From Gammaproteobacteria bacterium (GTDB taxonomy: Bacteria; Pseudomonadota; Gammaproteobacteria; SZUA-140): a stretch of DNA of 32,142 nt. The position numbers were made by a program, and so were the translations under genes. The stretch spans positions 1 to 32,142 of the forward strand of contig JADLET010000137.1 of assembly GCA_020845975.1 (NCBI GenBank), written 5' to 3'. Under the pieces are notes generated by a model, which was given only the letters and a program-made list of their open reading frames with translations, did no database searches and was not told the origin of the DNA. Below, piece after piece: positions 10,325 to 19,834 of the stretch (positions are counted from its first letter, which is position 1; the number at the start of each line of letters is the position of its first letter).

Positions 10325-10852
10325 TCGACTTCGGCACCCTTCTTTTGCATCGATAGCCTCTGCGACCGACAAGTCTGGCGAAGGTGGCGGCAGGTCGCTG
10401 AACAGGCGCTGGTATCGGTCCAGTTCAGCAACGGCACCGCGCCATCCCGGCAGCGACGGGAGGCGGATGGCCGGCGTCTCCCGGGCTTCCCGCGAAAAGT
10501 GAATGCAGCTCATATCTTCCATGCGGGGCAGCATGTGTTCGTTCAGTGCCTGCTTGCGGGGCCGGACACGGTCAGTATCGCTATTCGTCATTTCCACTGG
10601 GGCGCCTGGTTCGTGTTTGGTCACTGTTCGAAGTATAGTCACGCTACGTAACCAGTCAGATACGGGCTGTAGCTGTCAGATATCTGCATTGGTGTGTTCA
10701 TGCAGGACGCAGGGTACGGATACTCCCATGACCATGGCGCTCTGTCGTGCTGGAATTATCTCGGTTTATCATATGGATTCATGAGGCGCAGGGTCTGGTC
10801 CCGCGTTCGCCTGTACTATGTGAATGCGATCTTCTACAGATGAGGTCCAGGT

Positions 10853-12538
10853 GTGAAGATTGATGCACTGAATTCCACGTCTTTCGCTGAAATGGCCCTG
10901 CTGCTGGGTTTGACCGCTGTGGTCGGGGTGCTCGCCCTCCGTCTGCGCCAGCCAGTCCTGATCGCATACATTGTCGTCGGTATTCTGGTCGGACCTGCCG
11001 CGTTAGGCCTGGTTCAGTCGCAGGACCAGATCGACCTGCTTGCGCAGATCGGAGTCGCCGTATTGCTCTTCCTGGTGGGACTTAAGCTGGACCTGAAGCA
11101 CGTGCGTCACATCGGTCCGGTGGCGCTTGCAACCGGGCTCGGCCAGCTCGCGTTTACCATCATGTTCGGTTTCCTGCTGATGCAGGCGATGGGGAAAGGG
11201 ACAATGGAGTCCCTGTATGTTGCAATCGCCCTGACTTTCTCCAGTACGATAATCATCGTCAAGCTGCTTTCCGACAAGCGTGAGCTTGATTCCCTGCATG
11301 GCCGCATAGCGGTCGGTTTTCTTATTGTGCAGGACATCGCTGTTGTGATGGCGATGATGGCCATGAGCACCATGCGCGGGGGCGGCGATGGTTCGGATCC
11401 GGGCGTGGCTTTCTGGGCTGTTCTCGGTGAGCTGCTTGCGCGTGTATCCATCGCGGCGATCGTAATGTTTCTGCTCATGCGTTTCGTTCTGCCTGGGGTG
11501 ACGCGTGTCATTGCCAGGTCGCAGGAGCTGTTGCTGGTGTTCGCAATTGCCTGGGGTACGGGGCTCGCGGCCTTGGGCGAGTGGGCCGGGTTTTCCAAGG
11601 AGGCCGGCGCTTTCCTGGCAGGGTTTTCTCTTGCCTCCACGTCCTACCGCGAGGCGATAGGCGCGCGCCTGACCGGCATCCGCGATTTTCTGTTGCTCTT
11701 TTTCTTTGTTGATCTTGGGGTCAAGATCGACTTTACGACACTGGGCGATGAAATATGGTCAGCGATGGCGCTATCGGTATTTGTGCTGATCGGGAATCCG
11801 CTAATCGTCATGATCATCATGGGTTACATGGGCTATCGGAAACGCACCAGTTTCCTGGCGGGGTTGACCGTAGCTCAGATCAGCGAGTTTTCCATTGTCT
11901 TCGTGGTCATGGGGGTCAGCCTTGGGCATATCGGAACTTCAGCGTTGGGCCTGACCACCCTGGTGGGGCTCGTTACCATTGCATTGTCCACCTATATGAT
12001 CCTGTATTCCCATCCGTTGTATGAATGGCTGGCGCCCTGGTTACGCGTCTTCGAGCGAAAGCATCCGTATCGGGAAATGGCGGTAGAGCGTCAGTCAGGC
12101 GGCGTTACGCGTCCAGATGTAATGGTTTTCGGGCTGGGTCGCTATGGTGGGGCGCTGGCCAGGCGTTTGGGAGAATCAGGTTTGTCCGTGCTTGGAGTGG
12201 AATTCAATCCGGAGGTGGTCCGGAGCATGCGGCTCCAGGGCATCACGGTCCGCTTCGGAGATGGCCAGGACGCTGACTTCCTTGAAAGCCTGCCTATGGA
12301 TGCGGTACCTTGGGTTATCAGCACATTGCCTGACCTGGAATCGAACCGTGCGTTGTTGCACGCCCTGTCAGCGCGCGGATTTAAAGGAGGTGTTGCGATT
12401 GTTGCTCGTGACGAGATGCATGGCGCGGCGCTCATTGCCGCGGGAGCGCCCATCGTGCTTTACCCCTTCCGGGATGCGGTGGATTTCACCGTGGAGCGTA
12501 TTGTCTCATTGATGCGTCAGGACAAAGGGCCAGGATGA
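10853..12538 (+). CDS. CPA2-type cation:proton antiporter with C-terminal TrkA-N/RCK NAD-binding domain (KefB/YbaL-like)
   Basis: 561 aa; about 12 TM segments (LLGLTAVVGVLALRLRQPVLIAYIVVGILVGPAALGLV; GVAVLLFLVGLKLDLKHVR) and Rossmann domain VMVFGLGRYGGALARRLGESGLSVLGVEFNPEVV. GTG start preceded by gagg. Confidence 0.88.
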   Translation: MKIDALNSTSFAEMALLLGLTAVVGVLALRLRQPVLIAYIVVGILVGPAALGLVQSQDQIDLLAQIGVAVLLFLVGLKLDLKHVRHIGPVALATGLGQLAFTIMFGFLLMQAMGKGTMESLYVAIALTFSSTIIIVKLLSDKRELDSLHGRIAVGFLIVQDIAVVMAMMAMSTMRGGGDGSDPGVAFWAVLGELLARVSIAAIVMFLLMRFVLPGVTRVIARSQELLLVFAIAWGTGLAALGEWAGFSKEAGAFLAGFSLASTSYREAIGARLTGIRDFLLLFFFVDLGVKIDFTTLGDEIWSAMALSVFVLIGNPLIVMIIMGYMGYRKRTSFLAGLTVAQISEFSIVFVVMGVSLGHIGTSALGLTTLVGLVTIALSTYMILYSHPLYEWLAPWLRVFERKHPYREMAVERQSGGVTRPDVMVFGLGRYGGALARRLGESGLSVLGVEFNPEVVRSMRLQGITVRFGDGQDADFLESLPMDAVPWVISTLPDLESNRALLHALSARGFKGGVAIVARDEMHGAALIAAGAPIVLYPFRDAVDFTVERIVSLMRQDKGPG

Positions 12539-13422
12539 GCGAATTTACCAGGATACTTGCCGCAACCGATCTTTCCGCGCCATCCCGTCATGCAGTAACC
12601 CGCGCCCTTTTTGTTGCCGGAGTGAACGGGACCAATGTGAGTCTGGTTCATGTAATCAATCAGGGCGCGCTGGACAATCTGCGCAAATTCGTCGGTGGCA
12701 AGTCCCCAGCTGTCGAGCAGAGGATATTTGATGAGGCGCGCGAGGCGATGACGCAGATGGTGGCCGATCATGGGCGGGTGCACGGAGGCGCGGTCAGTAT
12801 ACGGCTGCTGGAGGGGTCGGTATCGCGTACGCTTATGGATGAGGCTGACGCCATGGGCGCGGATCTCGTCGTTCTGGGCGCGCGAGGCGAGCATTACATG
12901 CGTACGCTCATGTTGGGTACGATGTCGGAGCGTTTGCTTAACAGCAGCAGGCATCCGATGCTTGTGGTCAAGCAGAGGCCGCGTGAAGTCTACCGGCGGG
13001 TGTTAATTCCGGTGGATTTATCTTCCGGCTCTGCCCATGCGCTCAGAATGGCGCGGGCCATCGCCCCACAAGCCGGCCTGATCCTGCTGCATGCGTTTGA
13101 AGCACCTTTCGAGTCCAAGCTCAGATACGCCGGTGTCGAAGAGGATGTTATTCAGGCCTATCGAGCCGAGACGATGCGGGAATCAATGGCAAGGCTTGTC
13201 GAAATCTCAGAACAGGCCGGATTGCGGCCCGGGGACGTCTCCTTCAGCGTCAAATACGGCGACCCCGCCCGGGTTATCCTGGCATGTGAACAGAATGAGG
13301 ATTGCGATCTGATCGTAATGGGAAAGCACGGCCGCGGCATAATCGAGGATCTGCTGCTGGGCAGCGTTACCAGGCATGTGCTGAGTCTGTCTGAGAGCGA
13401 TGTGCTGGTGGCTGGCGGCTGA
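12535..13422 (+). CDS. Universal stress protein, two tandem UspA domains
   Basis: Two UspA domains (ILAATDLSAPSRHAV ... GARGEHYMRTLMLGTMSERLLNSSRHPMLVVK; VLIPVDLSSGSAHALRMARAIAP ... VMGKHGRGIIEDLLLGSVTRHVLSLSESDVLV); atga overlap with the antiporter gene. Confidence 0.92.
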   Translation: MSEFTRILAATDLSAPSRHAVTRALFVAGVNGTNVSLVHVINQGALDNLRKFVGGKSPAVEQRIFDEAREAMTQMVADHGRVHGGAVSIRLLEGSVSRTLMDEADAMGADLVVLGARGEHYMRTLMLGTMSERLLNSSRHPMLVVKQRPREVYRRVLIPVDLSSGSAHALRMARAIAPQAGLILLHAFEAPFESKLRYAGVEEDVIQAYRAETMRESMARLVEISEQAGLRPGDVSFSVKYGDPARVILACEQNEDCDLIVMGKHGRGIIEDLLLGSVTRHVLSLSESDVLVAGG

Positions 13423-13619
13423 TGATCCAGGCTGAATGTCATGGTTCTCAATTCCAGGCCCACATTCGCCGATGCGGTCATGCGCTGTGATCTGGAATGC
13501 CATGGACTGTTTCGCGGCGGGCAATCAGGGCAAACGAGTTACGCCTGATATGGTGGCCTGCGCGCAAATGCTGGGGTTGCCAGGGAGTGACTGGTGCATG
13601 ATGCCTGGTCAATTCATCC

Positions 13620-14624
13620 ATGGCCGTCTGGCTTGAATTCTCCGTTTGCCTGATCCTGATCGCGGTTGCCGGTTACCGCCTGTCCCTCTACGGCGACATG
13701 ATCGGCGAGAAGCTGGGACTGTCCCGTTCCTGGGTCGGTGTGGTGATGGTGGCCTCGGTCACCTCGCTGCCCGAGCTGGTGACCGGCCTGAGTGCGGTCA
13801 CCGTCGCGCGGGCGCCGGACATCGCCGCCGGCGACGTGCTGGGATCCTGCGTGTTCAACCTGCTGCTCATCGTAATCCTGGATTTCCTGCACCGGGAGGA
13901 GTCGGTCTATACCCGTGCCCGCGTCGGTCACGTGCTCTCCGCCGGCTTCGGCGTCATCCTGATCGGCTTCGTGGGCATGAATCTGCTGCTGGCGCACAAC
14001 GGCATCGAGCCCGCGTTCCTGCACGTCGGTCTGTACACGCCGATCATCCTGCTCATTTATGCGCTCGCCATGCGCACCGTCTTCCGCTACGAACAGATAC
14101 AGGAACTTCCGGTGATCGACGAGAAGGACAAGCGATACCGGAAGGTCACGCTCCGGCATGCGGTGACCGGTTACGCGCTGGCCTCCGCCGTGGTGGTGGC
14201 GGCCGGCGTCTGGCTGCCGTTCGTGGGCAAGGACATCGCGGAGACGATGGGGTGGGGAGAGAGCTTCGTCGGCACGCTGTTCATTGCCGCCGTCACCTCG
14301 CTGCCCGAGGCGGCGGTCTCCATCGCGGCCGTGCGCCTCGGCGCGCTGGACATGGCCATGGGGAACCTGTTAGGCAGCAATCTGTTCAATATGGCCATCC
14401 TAGCCATCGATGATATCGCCTACCTGCCGGGTCCGCTGCTGTCGGGTGTTTCTCCGGTGCACGCGGTATCGGCCCTGTCCGCCATGATGATGAGCGGCAT
14501 CGCGATCGTCGGCCTGTTCTACCGGCCGCAGCGGCGCGTCTTCCGCTCCGTGGGCTGGGTCAGCCTGTTCCTGCTGTCGGTATATCTGATCAACACCTTC
14601 GCCATCTATCTCTATGGCCACTGA
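13620..14624 (+). CDS. Sodium/calcium exchanger family (CaCA) membrane protein
   Basis: Two inverted alpha repeats: VGVVMVASVTSLPELVTGLSAV...GDVLGSCVFNLLLI and VGTLFIAAVTSLPEAAVSIAAVRLGALDMAMGNLLGSNLFNMAILAIDD. Confidence 0.88.
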   Translation: MAVWLEFSVCLILIAVAGYRLSLYGDMIGEKLGLSRSWVGVVMVASVTSLPELVTGLSAVTVARAPDIAAGDVLGSCVFNLLLIVILDFLHREESVYTRARVGHVLSAGFGVILIGFVGMNLLLAHNGIEPAFLHVGLYTPIILLIYALAMRTVFRYEQIQELPVIDEKDKRYRKVTLRHAVTGYALASAVVVAAGVWLPFVGKDIAETMGWGESFVGTLFIAAVTSLPEAAVSIAAVRLGALDMAMGNLLGSNLFNMAILAIDDIAYLPGPLLSGVSPVHAVSALSAMMMSGIAIVGLFYRPQRRVFRSVGWVSLFLLSVYLINTFAIYLYGH

Positions 14625-17343
14625 GGAGCGCATTGCGGATCAGGCCCCGGCGACCTGGCATACCCTGACGGCGGCCGAGGCGCCGGAACTGCTGGGCGTG
14701 TCGCCCGCGCGGGGTCTCGGCGCGGAGGACGTGGCCCGGCGCCAGGCCGAGCACGGTCCGAACGCCCTGCCCGAGGCCAGGCGGCGCTCTCTGTTCCGGC
14801 TTGTGCTGCGCCAGTTCCAGAGCCCGCTAATCTACATCCTGTTCATCGCCGCGCTGCTGGCCATGTTCCTGGGCAAGCAGGGGGACGCCGTGGTGATCCT
14901 GATCGTGGTGGCGGTCAACGCCCTGATCGGAAGCGTGCAGGAAGGACGCGCGGAACGTTCGATGGCCGCATTGCACCGTCTGTCCACGCTGCGCGCTCGC
15001 GTGCTGCGCGACGCCACAGAAGCGCTGGTCGAGGCGCGCGATCTGGTGCCGGGCGATGTGCTGCTGCTCGCCGCGGGTGACGCCGTCGGGGCGGACGCGC
15101 GCCTGATCGAGGCCGCCGCGCTGGAGATCGGCGAGGCGGCACTGACCGGCGAATCGCTGCCGGTGGCCAAGCAGACCGGGGCGCTGCCCGAGGATACCCT
15201 GCTGGCCGACCGCGTCAACATGGTCTATTCCGGTACCCACGTCACCGCCGGGCGCGCGCGCGCGGTGGTGGTGGCCACGGGGCCTGCGACCGAGGTGGGC
15301 AAGATCGCGCGCCTGACCGCGTCGGCGGAGGAACCCAAGACTCCGATGGAACTGCGCATCGCGCAGTTCGGCCGCTATCTGATCGCCGCCGCGCTCGGCA
15401 TGTTCGTGCTGGTGCTGGGTCTGGGGCTCGCGCGCGGCCTGTCCTTCATTGATATTTTCATGGTGGCGATCAGCCAGATGGTCTCTATGGTGCCGGAGGG
15501 CCTGCCGGTGGCCATGACCGTCGCGCTGGCTGTCGGCATGCAGCGCATGGCCGGGCGCGGCGCCATCGTGCGCCGGCTGGCCGCGGTGGAGACGCTGGGC
15601 TCCACCTCGGTGATCTGCAGCGACAAGACCGGGACGCTCACGCGTAACGAGATGACAGTGACCGGGCTGTGGCTGCCGGGCGGGCGGACTATCGAGGTCG
15701 AGGGCGTCGGCTATCACCCCGAGGGAATTCTGCGCGAAGACGGGCACGTCATTCGTGTGGACGATCCCGTGTTGACTGCGCTGCTGGAGGCCGTTGTCTT
15801 GTGCAACGACGCCCGGCTGGTACCGCCGGACAACGAGGATTCCCGCTGGCGTTCGCTCGGGGACCCCACTGAAGTCGCCTTGCTGACCCTGGCGCTGAAG
15901 GGCGCGGTCGATCCGGAGGCATTGAACCGTGACTGGCCGCGCCGCGGTGAGCTGCCCTTTGATTCCGCCGCCAAGATGATGGCCACCGGTCATGGTCACG
16001 CACAGGGCCACCGCCGGGTGCTCATCAAGGGGGCGCCGGAGGCGATGCTGGAATTGTGCGGGCGGGCGCGCTACGGCGCGGATGCCGCGCCGCTGGACGA
16101 TCAGGCGCGGGCGCTTGCCTCCGCCGCGGCGGAGGCGATGGCGGGCCGGGCCTTGCGCGTGCTGGCGGTGGCCGAGGTCATCGACATGGAGCTGGATGAC
16201 GGCGCCGGTTTCGAGCAGTTTCGCGATCGTGCCGTTCTGCTGGGGCTCGTGGGGCAGATGGATCCGCCGCGCGAGGAGGTGAAGTCGGCGGTCGCGGAAT
16301 GCCAGGCGGCCGGCATTCGTCCGGTGATGGTGACCGGCGACCACAAGGCCACGGGACTCGCCATCGCCCGCATGCTCGGCATCGCGCGCGCGGGTGATCA
16401 CGCCGTCGACGGCCGTGAGCTGGAGCGCATGCCGGAATCGGAGCTGCGCGACGGGCTGGATCGCATCGCCGTGTTTGCCCGCGTGCACCCGGCACAGAAG
16501 CTGCGCATCGTCGAGGCATTCCAGGCGCGGGGTAACGTGGTGGCCATGACCGGAGACGGCGTGAACGACGCGCCCGCGCTGGCGCGCGCCGATGTCGGCG
16601 TTGCGATGGGCATCACCGGGACCGAGGTCGCCAAGGGCGCCGCCAAGATCATCGTCACCGACGACAACTTCGCCACCATCATCAAGGCAGTGGAGGAGGG
16701 GCGGCTTGTTTACCGCAACCTGAAGAAGGTGGTCCTGTATCTGTTCGCTACGTCGATGGCCGAGATCGCGGTGCTGATGTGCGCCTTGCTGCTGGGTTAC
16801 CCGCTGCCGCTGGCGGCGGTGCAGATCCTCTGGATCAATATCGTCACCGAGGGCACCGTGACGGTGAACCTGATTATGGAGCCGCCGGAGGGTGACGAGA
16901 TGCGGCGGCGGCCGATATCGCTCGCCGAGCCGCTGCTCAGCCGGCAATTGTTGCGGCGGGTGGCGCTGATGACGCCCGCGATGGTGCTGTCGACCTTCGG
17001 CTTCTTCGTCTGGCGCCTGTCGACCGGCGTCCCGTTCGAGCTGGTGCAGACCGAGACCTTCACGGTGCTGGCCGTGTGCCAGTGGTTCAATGTGCTCAAC
17101 TGCGAGTCAGAGACCCGGTCGGCGCTGCGCCTCGGCGTGTTGCGCAACAAGTGGCTGATGGGCGGTCTCACCCTGGGCATCCTGCTGCAGTTCGCGGTGG
17201 TTTACGCCGCTCCATTGAACGCATCGTTCCACACCGTGCCGATCCCGCCGGCCGATCTGCTGATTATCGTGGCGTTCGCCAGCCTCGTGCTGTGGCTGGA
17301 GGAAGTCCGCAAGCTGCTGGCCCGTCGCCGCGCGGATGCGTGA
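14614..17343 (+). CDS. P2-type cation-transporting ATPase (Ca2+/Na+-type)
   Basis: 909 aa; N-terminal cation ATPase domain, TGES, VPEGLPVAMTVALAVGMQRMA, phosphorylation motif SDKTGTLTRNEM, MVTGDHKATG, MTGDGVNDAPALARADVGVAMG. Overlaps the exchanger gene by 11 nt. Confidence 0.95.
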   Translation: MATEERIADQAPATWHTLTAAEAPELLGVSPARGLGAEDVARRQAEHGPNALPEARRRSLFRLVLRQFQSPLIYILFIAALLAMFLGKQGDAVVILIVVAVNALIGSVQEGRAERSMAALHRLSTLRARVLRDATEALVEARDLVPGDVLLLAAGDAVGADARLIEAAALEIGEAALTGESLPVAKQTGALPEDTLLADRVNMVYSGTHVTAGRARAVVVATGPATEVGKIARLTASAEEPKTPMELRIAQFGRYLIAAALGMFVLVLGLGLARGLSFIDIFMVAISQMVSMVPEGLPVAMTVALAVGMQRMAGRGAIVRRLAAVETLGSTSVICSDKTGTLTRNEMTVTGLWLPGGRTIEVEGVGYHPEGILREDGHVIRVDDPVLTALLEAVVLCNDARLVPPDNEDSRWRSLGDPTEVALLTLALKGAVDPEALNRDWPRRGELPFDSAAKMMATGHGHAQGHRRVLIKGAPEAMLELCGRARYGADAAPLDDQARALASAAAEAMAGRALRVLAVAEVIDMELDDGAGFEQFRDRAVLLGLVGQMDPPREEVKSAVAECQAAGIRPVMVTGDHKATGLAIARMLGIARAGDHAVDGRELERMPESELRDGLDRIAVFARVHPAQKLRIVEAFQARGNVVAMTGDGVNDAPALARADVGVAMGITGTEVAKGAAKIIVTDDNFATIIKAVEEGRLVYRNLKKVVLYLFATSMAEIAVLMCALLLGYPLPLAAVQILWINIVTEGTVTVNLIMEPPEGDEMRRRPISLAEPLLSRQLLRRVALMTPAMVLSTFGFFVWRLSTGVPFELVQTETFTVLAVCQWFNVLNCESETRSALRLGVLRNKWLMGGLTLGILLQFAVVYAAPLNASFHTVPIPPADLLIIVAFASLVLWLEEVRKLLARRRADA

Positions 17344-17382
17344 CATGGCGCGCCCGGAGCCGGAAATCCGGCGGAGTCCGCG

Positions 17383-17411
17383 TTGGACGCGGGTTCATTT
17401 GACGTTATAGT
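17383..17411 (+). promoter_or_regulatory. Predicted sigma70-type promoter for the CBS-domain gene
   Basis: TTGGAC, 17-nt spacer, TATAGT, about 60 nt upstream of ATG 17473. Confidence 0.4.
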
Positions 17412-17472
17412 GGACGGCGTACGCGCTGGCGGGCAGCGGCGTCGCGCCGGCGAATCCTAGGGAGGGAGCTTC

Positions 17473-17919
17473 ATGACCGTCGGTATGATTTGCAACCGGG
17501 ATGTCGTCGTGACGCGGGCGGAGGATTCCATTCAGTCCGTCACGCAACTGATGCGCGAATACCACGTCGGCGACGTGGTAGTGGTCGAGGACCGCGAGGA
17601 GATGCGGGTTCCGGTCGGGATCGTGACCGACCGCGATGTGGTGGTGGAGGTCCTCGCCAAGGGTGTCGCCCCTGATGCGCTCAACGTCGGCGATATCATG
17701 AGTTTCGAGCTCGTCACCGCGCATGAGGACGACAGCCTGTGGGATACCCTGCAGCGCATGCGCATTAATGCGGTGCGCCGAGTGCCGGTGATCGATGAAC
17801 GAGGCGCCCTGGTCGGTATACTGGCCCTGGACGACCTGCTCGAGCTGCTCGCGGGCGAGCTGGTGGATCTGGCGCGGGTGGCCAATCGTCAGCGCGATCT
17901 CAGGCCGCACCCGTCCTGA
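17473..17919 (+). CDS. CBS-domain pair protein
   Basis: 148 aa; two CBS motifs (VTRAEDSIQSVTQLMREYHVGDVVVVED...PVGIVTDRDVV and TAHEDDSLWDTLQRMRINAVRRVPVIDERGALVGILALDDLLELL); strong gggaggga Shine-Dalgarno. Confidence 0.9.
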   Translation: MTVGMICNRDVVVTRAEDSIQSVTQLMREYHVGDVVVVEDREEMRVPVGIVTDRDVVVEVLAKGVAPDALNVGDIMSFELVTAHEDDSLWDTLQRMRINAVRRVPVIDERGALVGILALDDLLELLAGELVDLARVANRQRDLRPHPS

Positions 17920-18072
17920 CCGTCCCGTCGCCCGGAATTTTCTCACGGTTTCGCCATACAGTTCCGCCCGCGGGGTGCGGAATGCCGCGCCATGGCCGTT
18001 GTAGTGGGGTGTCAGCCCGGCGGGATTCCCGCGGCGCTCGATGGTCCGCTCACACGTAACGGTGATCTCTCC

Positions 18073-18327
18073 ATGAGTCTGAAAACGTTCGTATTCTGCG
18101 ATTTGTGCAATCCCTTGTGCATCCATCAGATGGATCGTCGCGAACAAACGCGGGAAGGCGGCGCGGCGGCGGGACGGCGCTTCACCGACAATTACAGCTG
18201 GATCGAGGGAGAGCCCGGTGAGATCGCGGACTCCGGCTGGATGGTGACTTCCAACAACAAGTACATCTGTCCCCGTTGCTACGCGCGCCACAAGGACGCG
18301 GTCTTCTCACTTTCGGGAAAGGGCTGA
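18073..18327 (+). CDS. Small Cys-rich, possible zinc-binding hypothetical protein
   Basis: 84 aa MSLKTFVFCDLCNPLCIHQMDRREQTREGG...YSWIEGEPGEIADSGWMVTSNNKYICPRCYARHKDAVFSLSGKG; paired CDLC...C and CPRC motifs. Internal ATG of ORF 17992-18327. Confidence 0.7.
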   Translation: MSLKTFVFCDLCNPLCIHQMDRREQTREGGAAAGRRFTDNYSWIEGEPGEIADSGWMVTSNNKYICPRCYARHKDAVFSLSGKG

Positions 18328-18337
18328 ACGCGCGGTC

Positions 18338-19834
18338 TCAGACCGCCCGGCATTCCTGTGTCTTGATCACCCGGCCGTCCGGTTCGACGGTTTCGACGCG
18401 CACCGAGAATCCCCACAGCCGGACCAGATGTTTCAGCACCTCTTCCGTGGTATTCGCGTCGAGCGGGCGGCGGCGATGCTGCAGGTGGCGCAGCGTCAGC
18501 GAACGGTCGCCCTCGCGGTTCACATTGTAGACCTGGATATTGGGTTCGCGGTCGCCGATATTGTATTGCGCGGCCAGCATCTGCCGCACATGGCGGTAGC
18601 CCTCGTCGTTATGGATCGCGGTGATCTCGAGCCGGCGTCGACGGTCGTCGTCCAGTACCGCGAACAGCTTCATTTCTCGCATTAGCCGTGGTGACAGGTA
18701 CTGCGCGATGAAGCTCTCGTCCTTGAAATTCCGCATGGCGAAATCCATGGTCTTCAGCCAGTCCGAGCCCGCGATGTCGGGGAACCAGTCGTGGTCCTCG
18801 TCGGTAGGGGATTCACACATGCGCCGGATGTCACTCATCATGGCGAAGCCGAGCGCGTAGGGATTGATGCCGCCGAAGTGATCGCTGTTGTACGGCGGCT
18901 GGTGGATCACACTGGTGTGGTTTTGCAGGATCTCCAGCATGAAACCCTCGTTGACCAGTCCTTCGTCATACAGGCGGTTGAGGAGGGTATAGTGCCAGAA
19001 CGTGGCCCAGCCCTCGTTCATGACCTGGGTCTGGCGCTGCGGGTAGAAATACTGCGCGATCTTGCGCACGATGCGCACAATCTCGCGCTGCCAGGGCTGG
19101 AGCAGCGGCGCGTTCTTCTCGATGAAATACAGCAGGTTCTCCTGGGGTTCGGCCGGATACAGCCGCTGGGCGGGGTTTCCCTCGCGGTCGCCTCGTTTCG
19201 GGATGGTGCGCCACAGGTCATTGACCTGCGACTGCAGGTAATCCGCGCGCTCGCGCTGGCGCTGAAGCTCTTCCCGGGCCGAGAGCGGTGAAGGGCGCTT
19301 GTAGCGGTCAACGCCGTAATTCATCAGGGCATGACAGGAGTCCAGTATCAGCTCGACCGCTTCCTCGCCGTGGCGCTGCTCGCATTCGGTAATATAGTTG
19401 CGCGCGAACAGCAGGTAGTCGATGATCGCGTCCGCGCTGGTCCATGTGCGGAACAGATAATTGCCCTTGAAGAAGGAATTGTGGCCGTAGCAGGCGTGCG
19501 CGATCACCAGCGCCTGCATCGCCATGGTGTTCTCCTCCATCAGGTAGGCGATGCAGGGATTGGAGTTGATGACGATCTCGTAGGCCAGGCCCATATGGCC
19601 GCGCCGGTAGCGCTGTTCCACTCCGAGGAACTGCTTGCCGTAGGACCAGTGGTGATAGCCGACCGGCATGCCGACCGAGGAATAGGCATCCATCATCTGC
19701 TCGGCGCTGATGACCTCGATCTGGTTGGGGTAGGTGTCGAGTCCGTACTGGCCCGCGAGGCGGCCGATTTCCTCCGTGTAACGGTCGATCAGCTCAAAGG
19801 TCCACTCCGACCCTTCGGACAGATACCGCCTCAT
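18338..19834 (-). CDS. SpoVR family protein
   Basis: 498 aa; SpoVR hallmarks ([89 protein letters not shown]). atga overlap with yeaH. Confidence 0.95.
   Translation of the reverse strand: MRRYLSEGSEWTFELIDRYTEEIGRLAGQYGLDTYPNQIEVISAEQMMDAYSSVGMPVGYHHWSYGKQFLGVEQRYRRGHMGLAYEIVINSNPCIAYLMEENTMAMQALVIAHACYGHNSFFKGNYLFRTWTSADAIIDYLLFARNYITECEQRHGEEAVELILDSCHALMNYGVDRYKRPSPLSAREELQRQRERADYLQSQVNDLWRTIPKRGDREGNPAQRLYPAEPQENLLYFIEKNAPLLQPWQREIVRIVRKIAQYFYPQRQTQVMNEGWATFWHYTLLNRLYDEGLVNEGFMLEILQNHTSVIHQPPYNSDHFGGINPYALGFAMMSDIRRMCESPTDEDHDWFPDIAGSDWLKTMDFAMRNFKDESFIAQYLSPRLMREMKLFAVLDDDRRRRLEITAIHNDEGYRHVRQMLAAQYNIGDREPNIQVYNVNREGDRSLTLRHLQHRRRPLDANTTEEVLKHLVRLWGFSVRVETVEPDGRVIKTQECRAV

Noticed and set aside
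10268-10642. N-terminal extension of the LapA-like ORF (192-aa version)
   Set aside because: The promoter-like elements and Shine-Dalgarno sit just upstream of ATG 10267, and the extension shows no recognisable domain.
14827-16947. 706-aa minus-strand ORF opposite the P-type ATPase
   Set aside because: Shadow ORF rich in H/R/Q/G with no family signature; the plus-strand ATPase motifs are decisive.
17359-17372. Short inverted repeat gccggaaatccggc after the ATPase gene
   Set aside because: Very short loop and no T-tract; insufficient to call a terminator.
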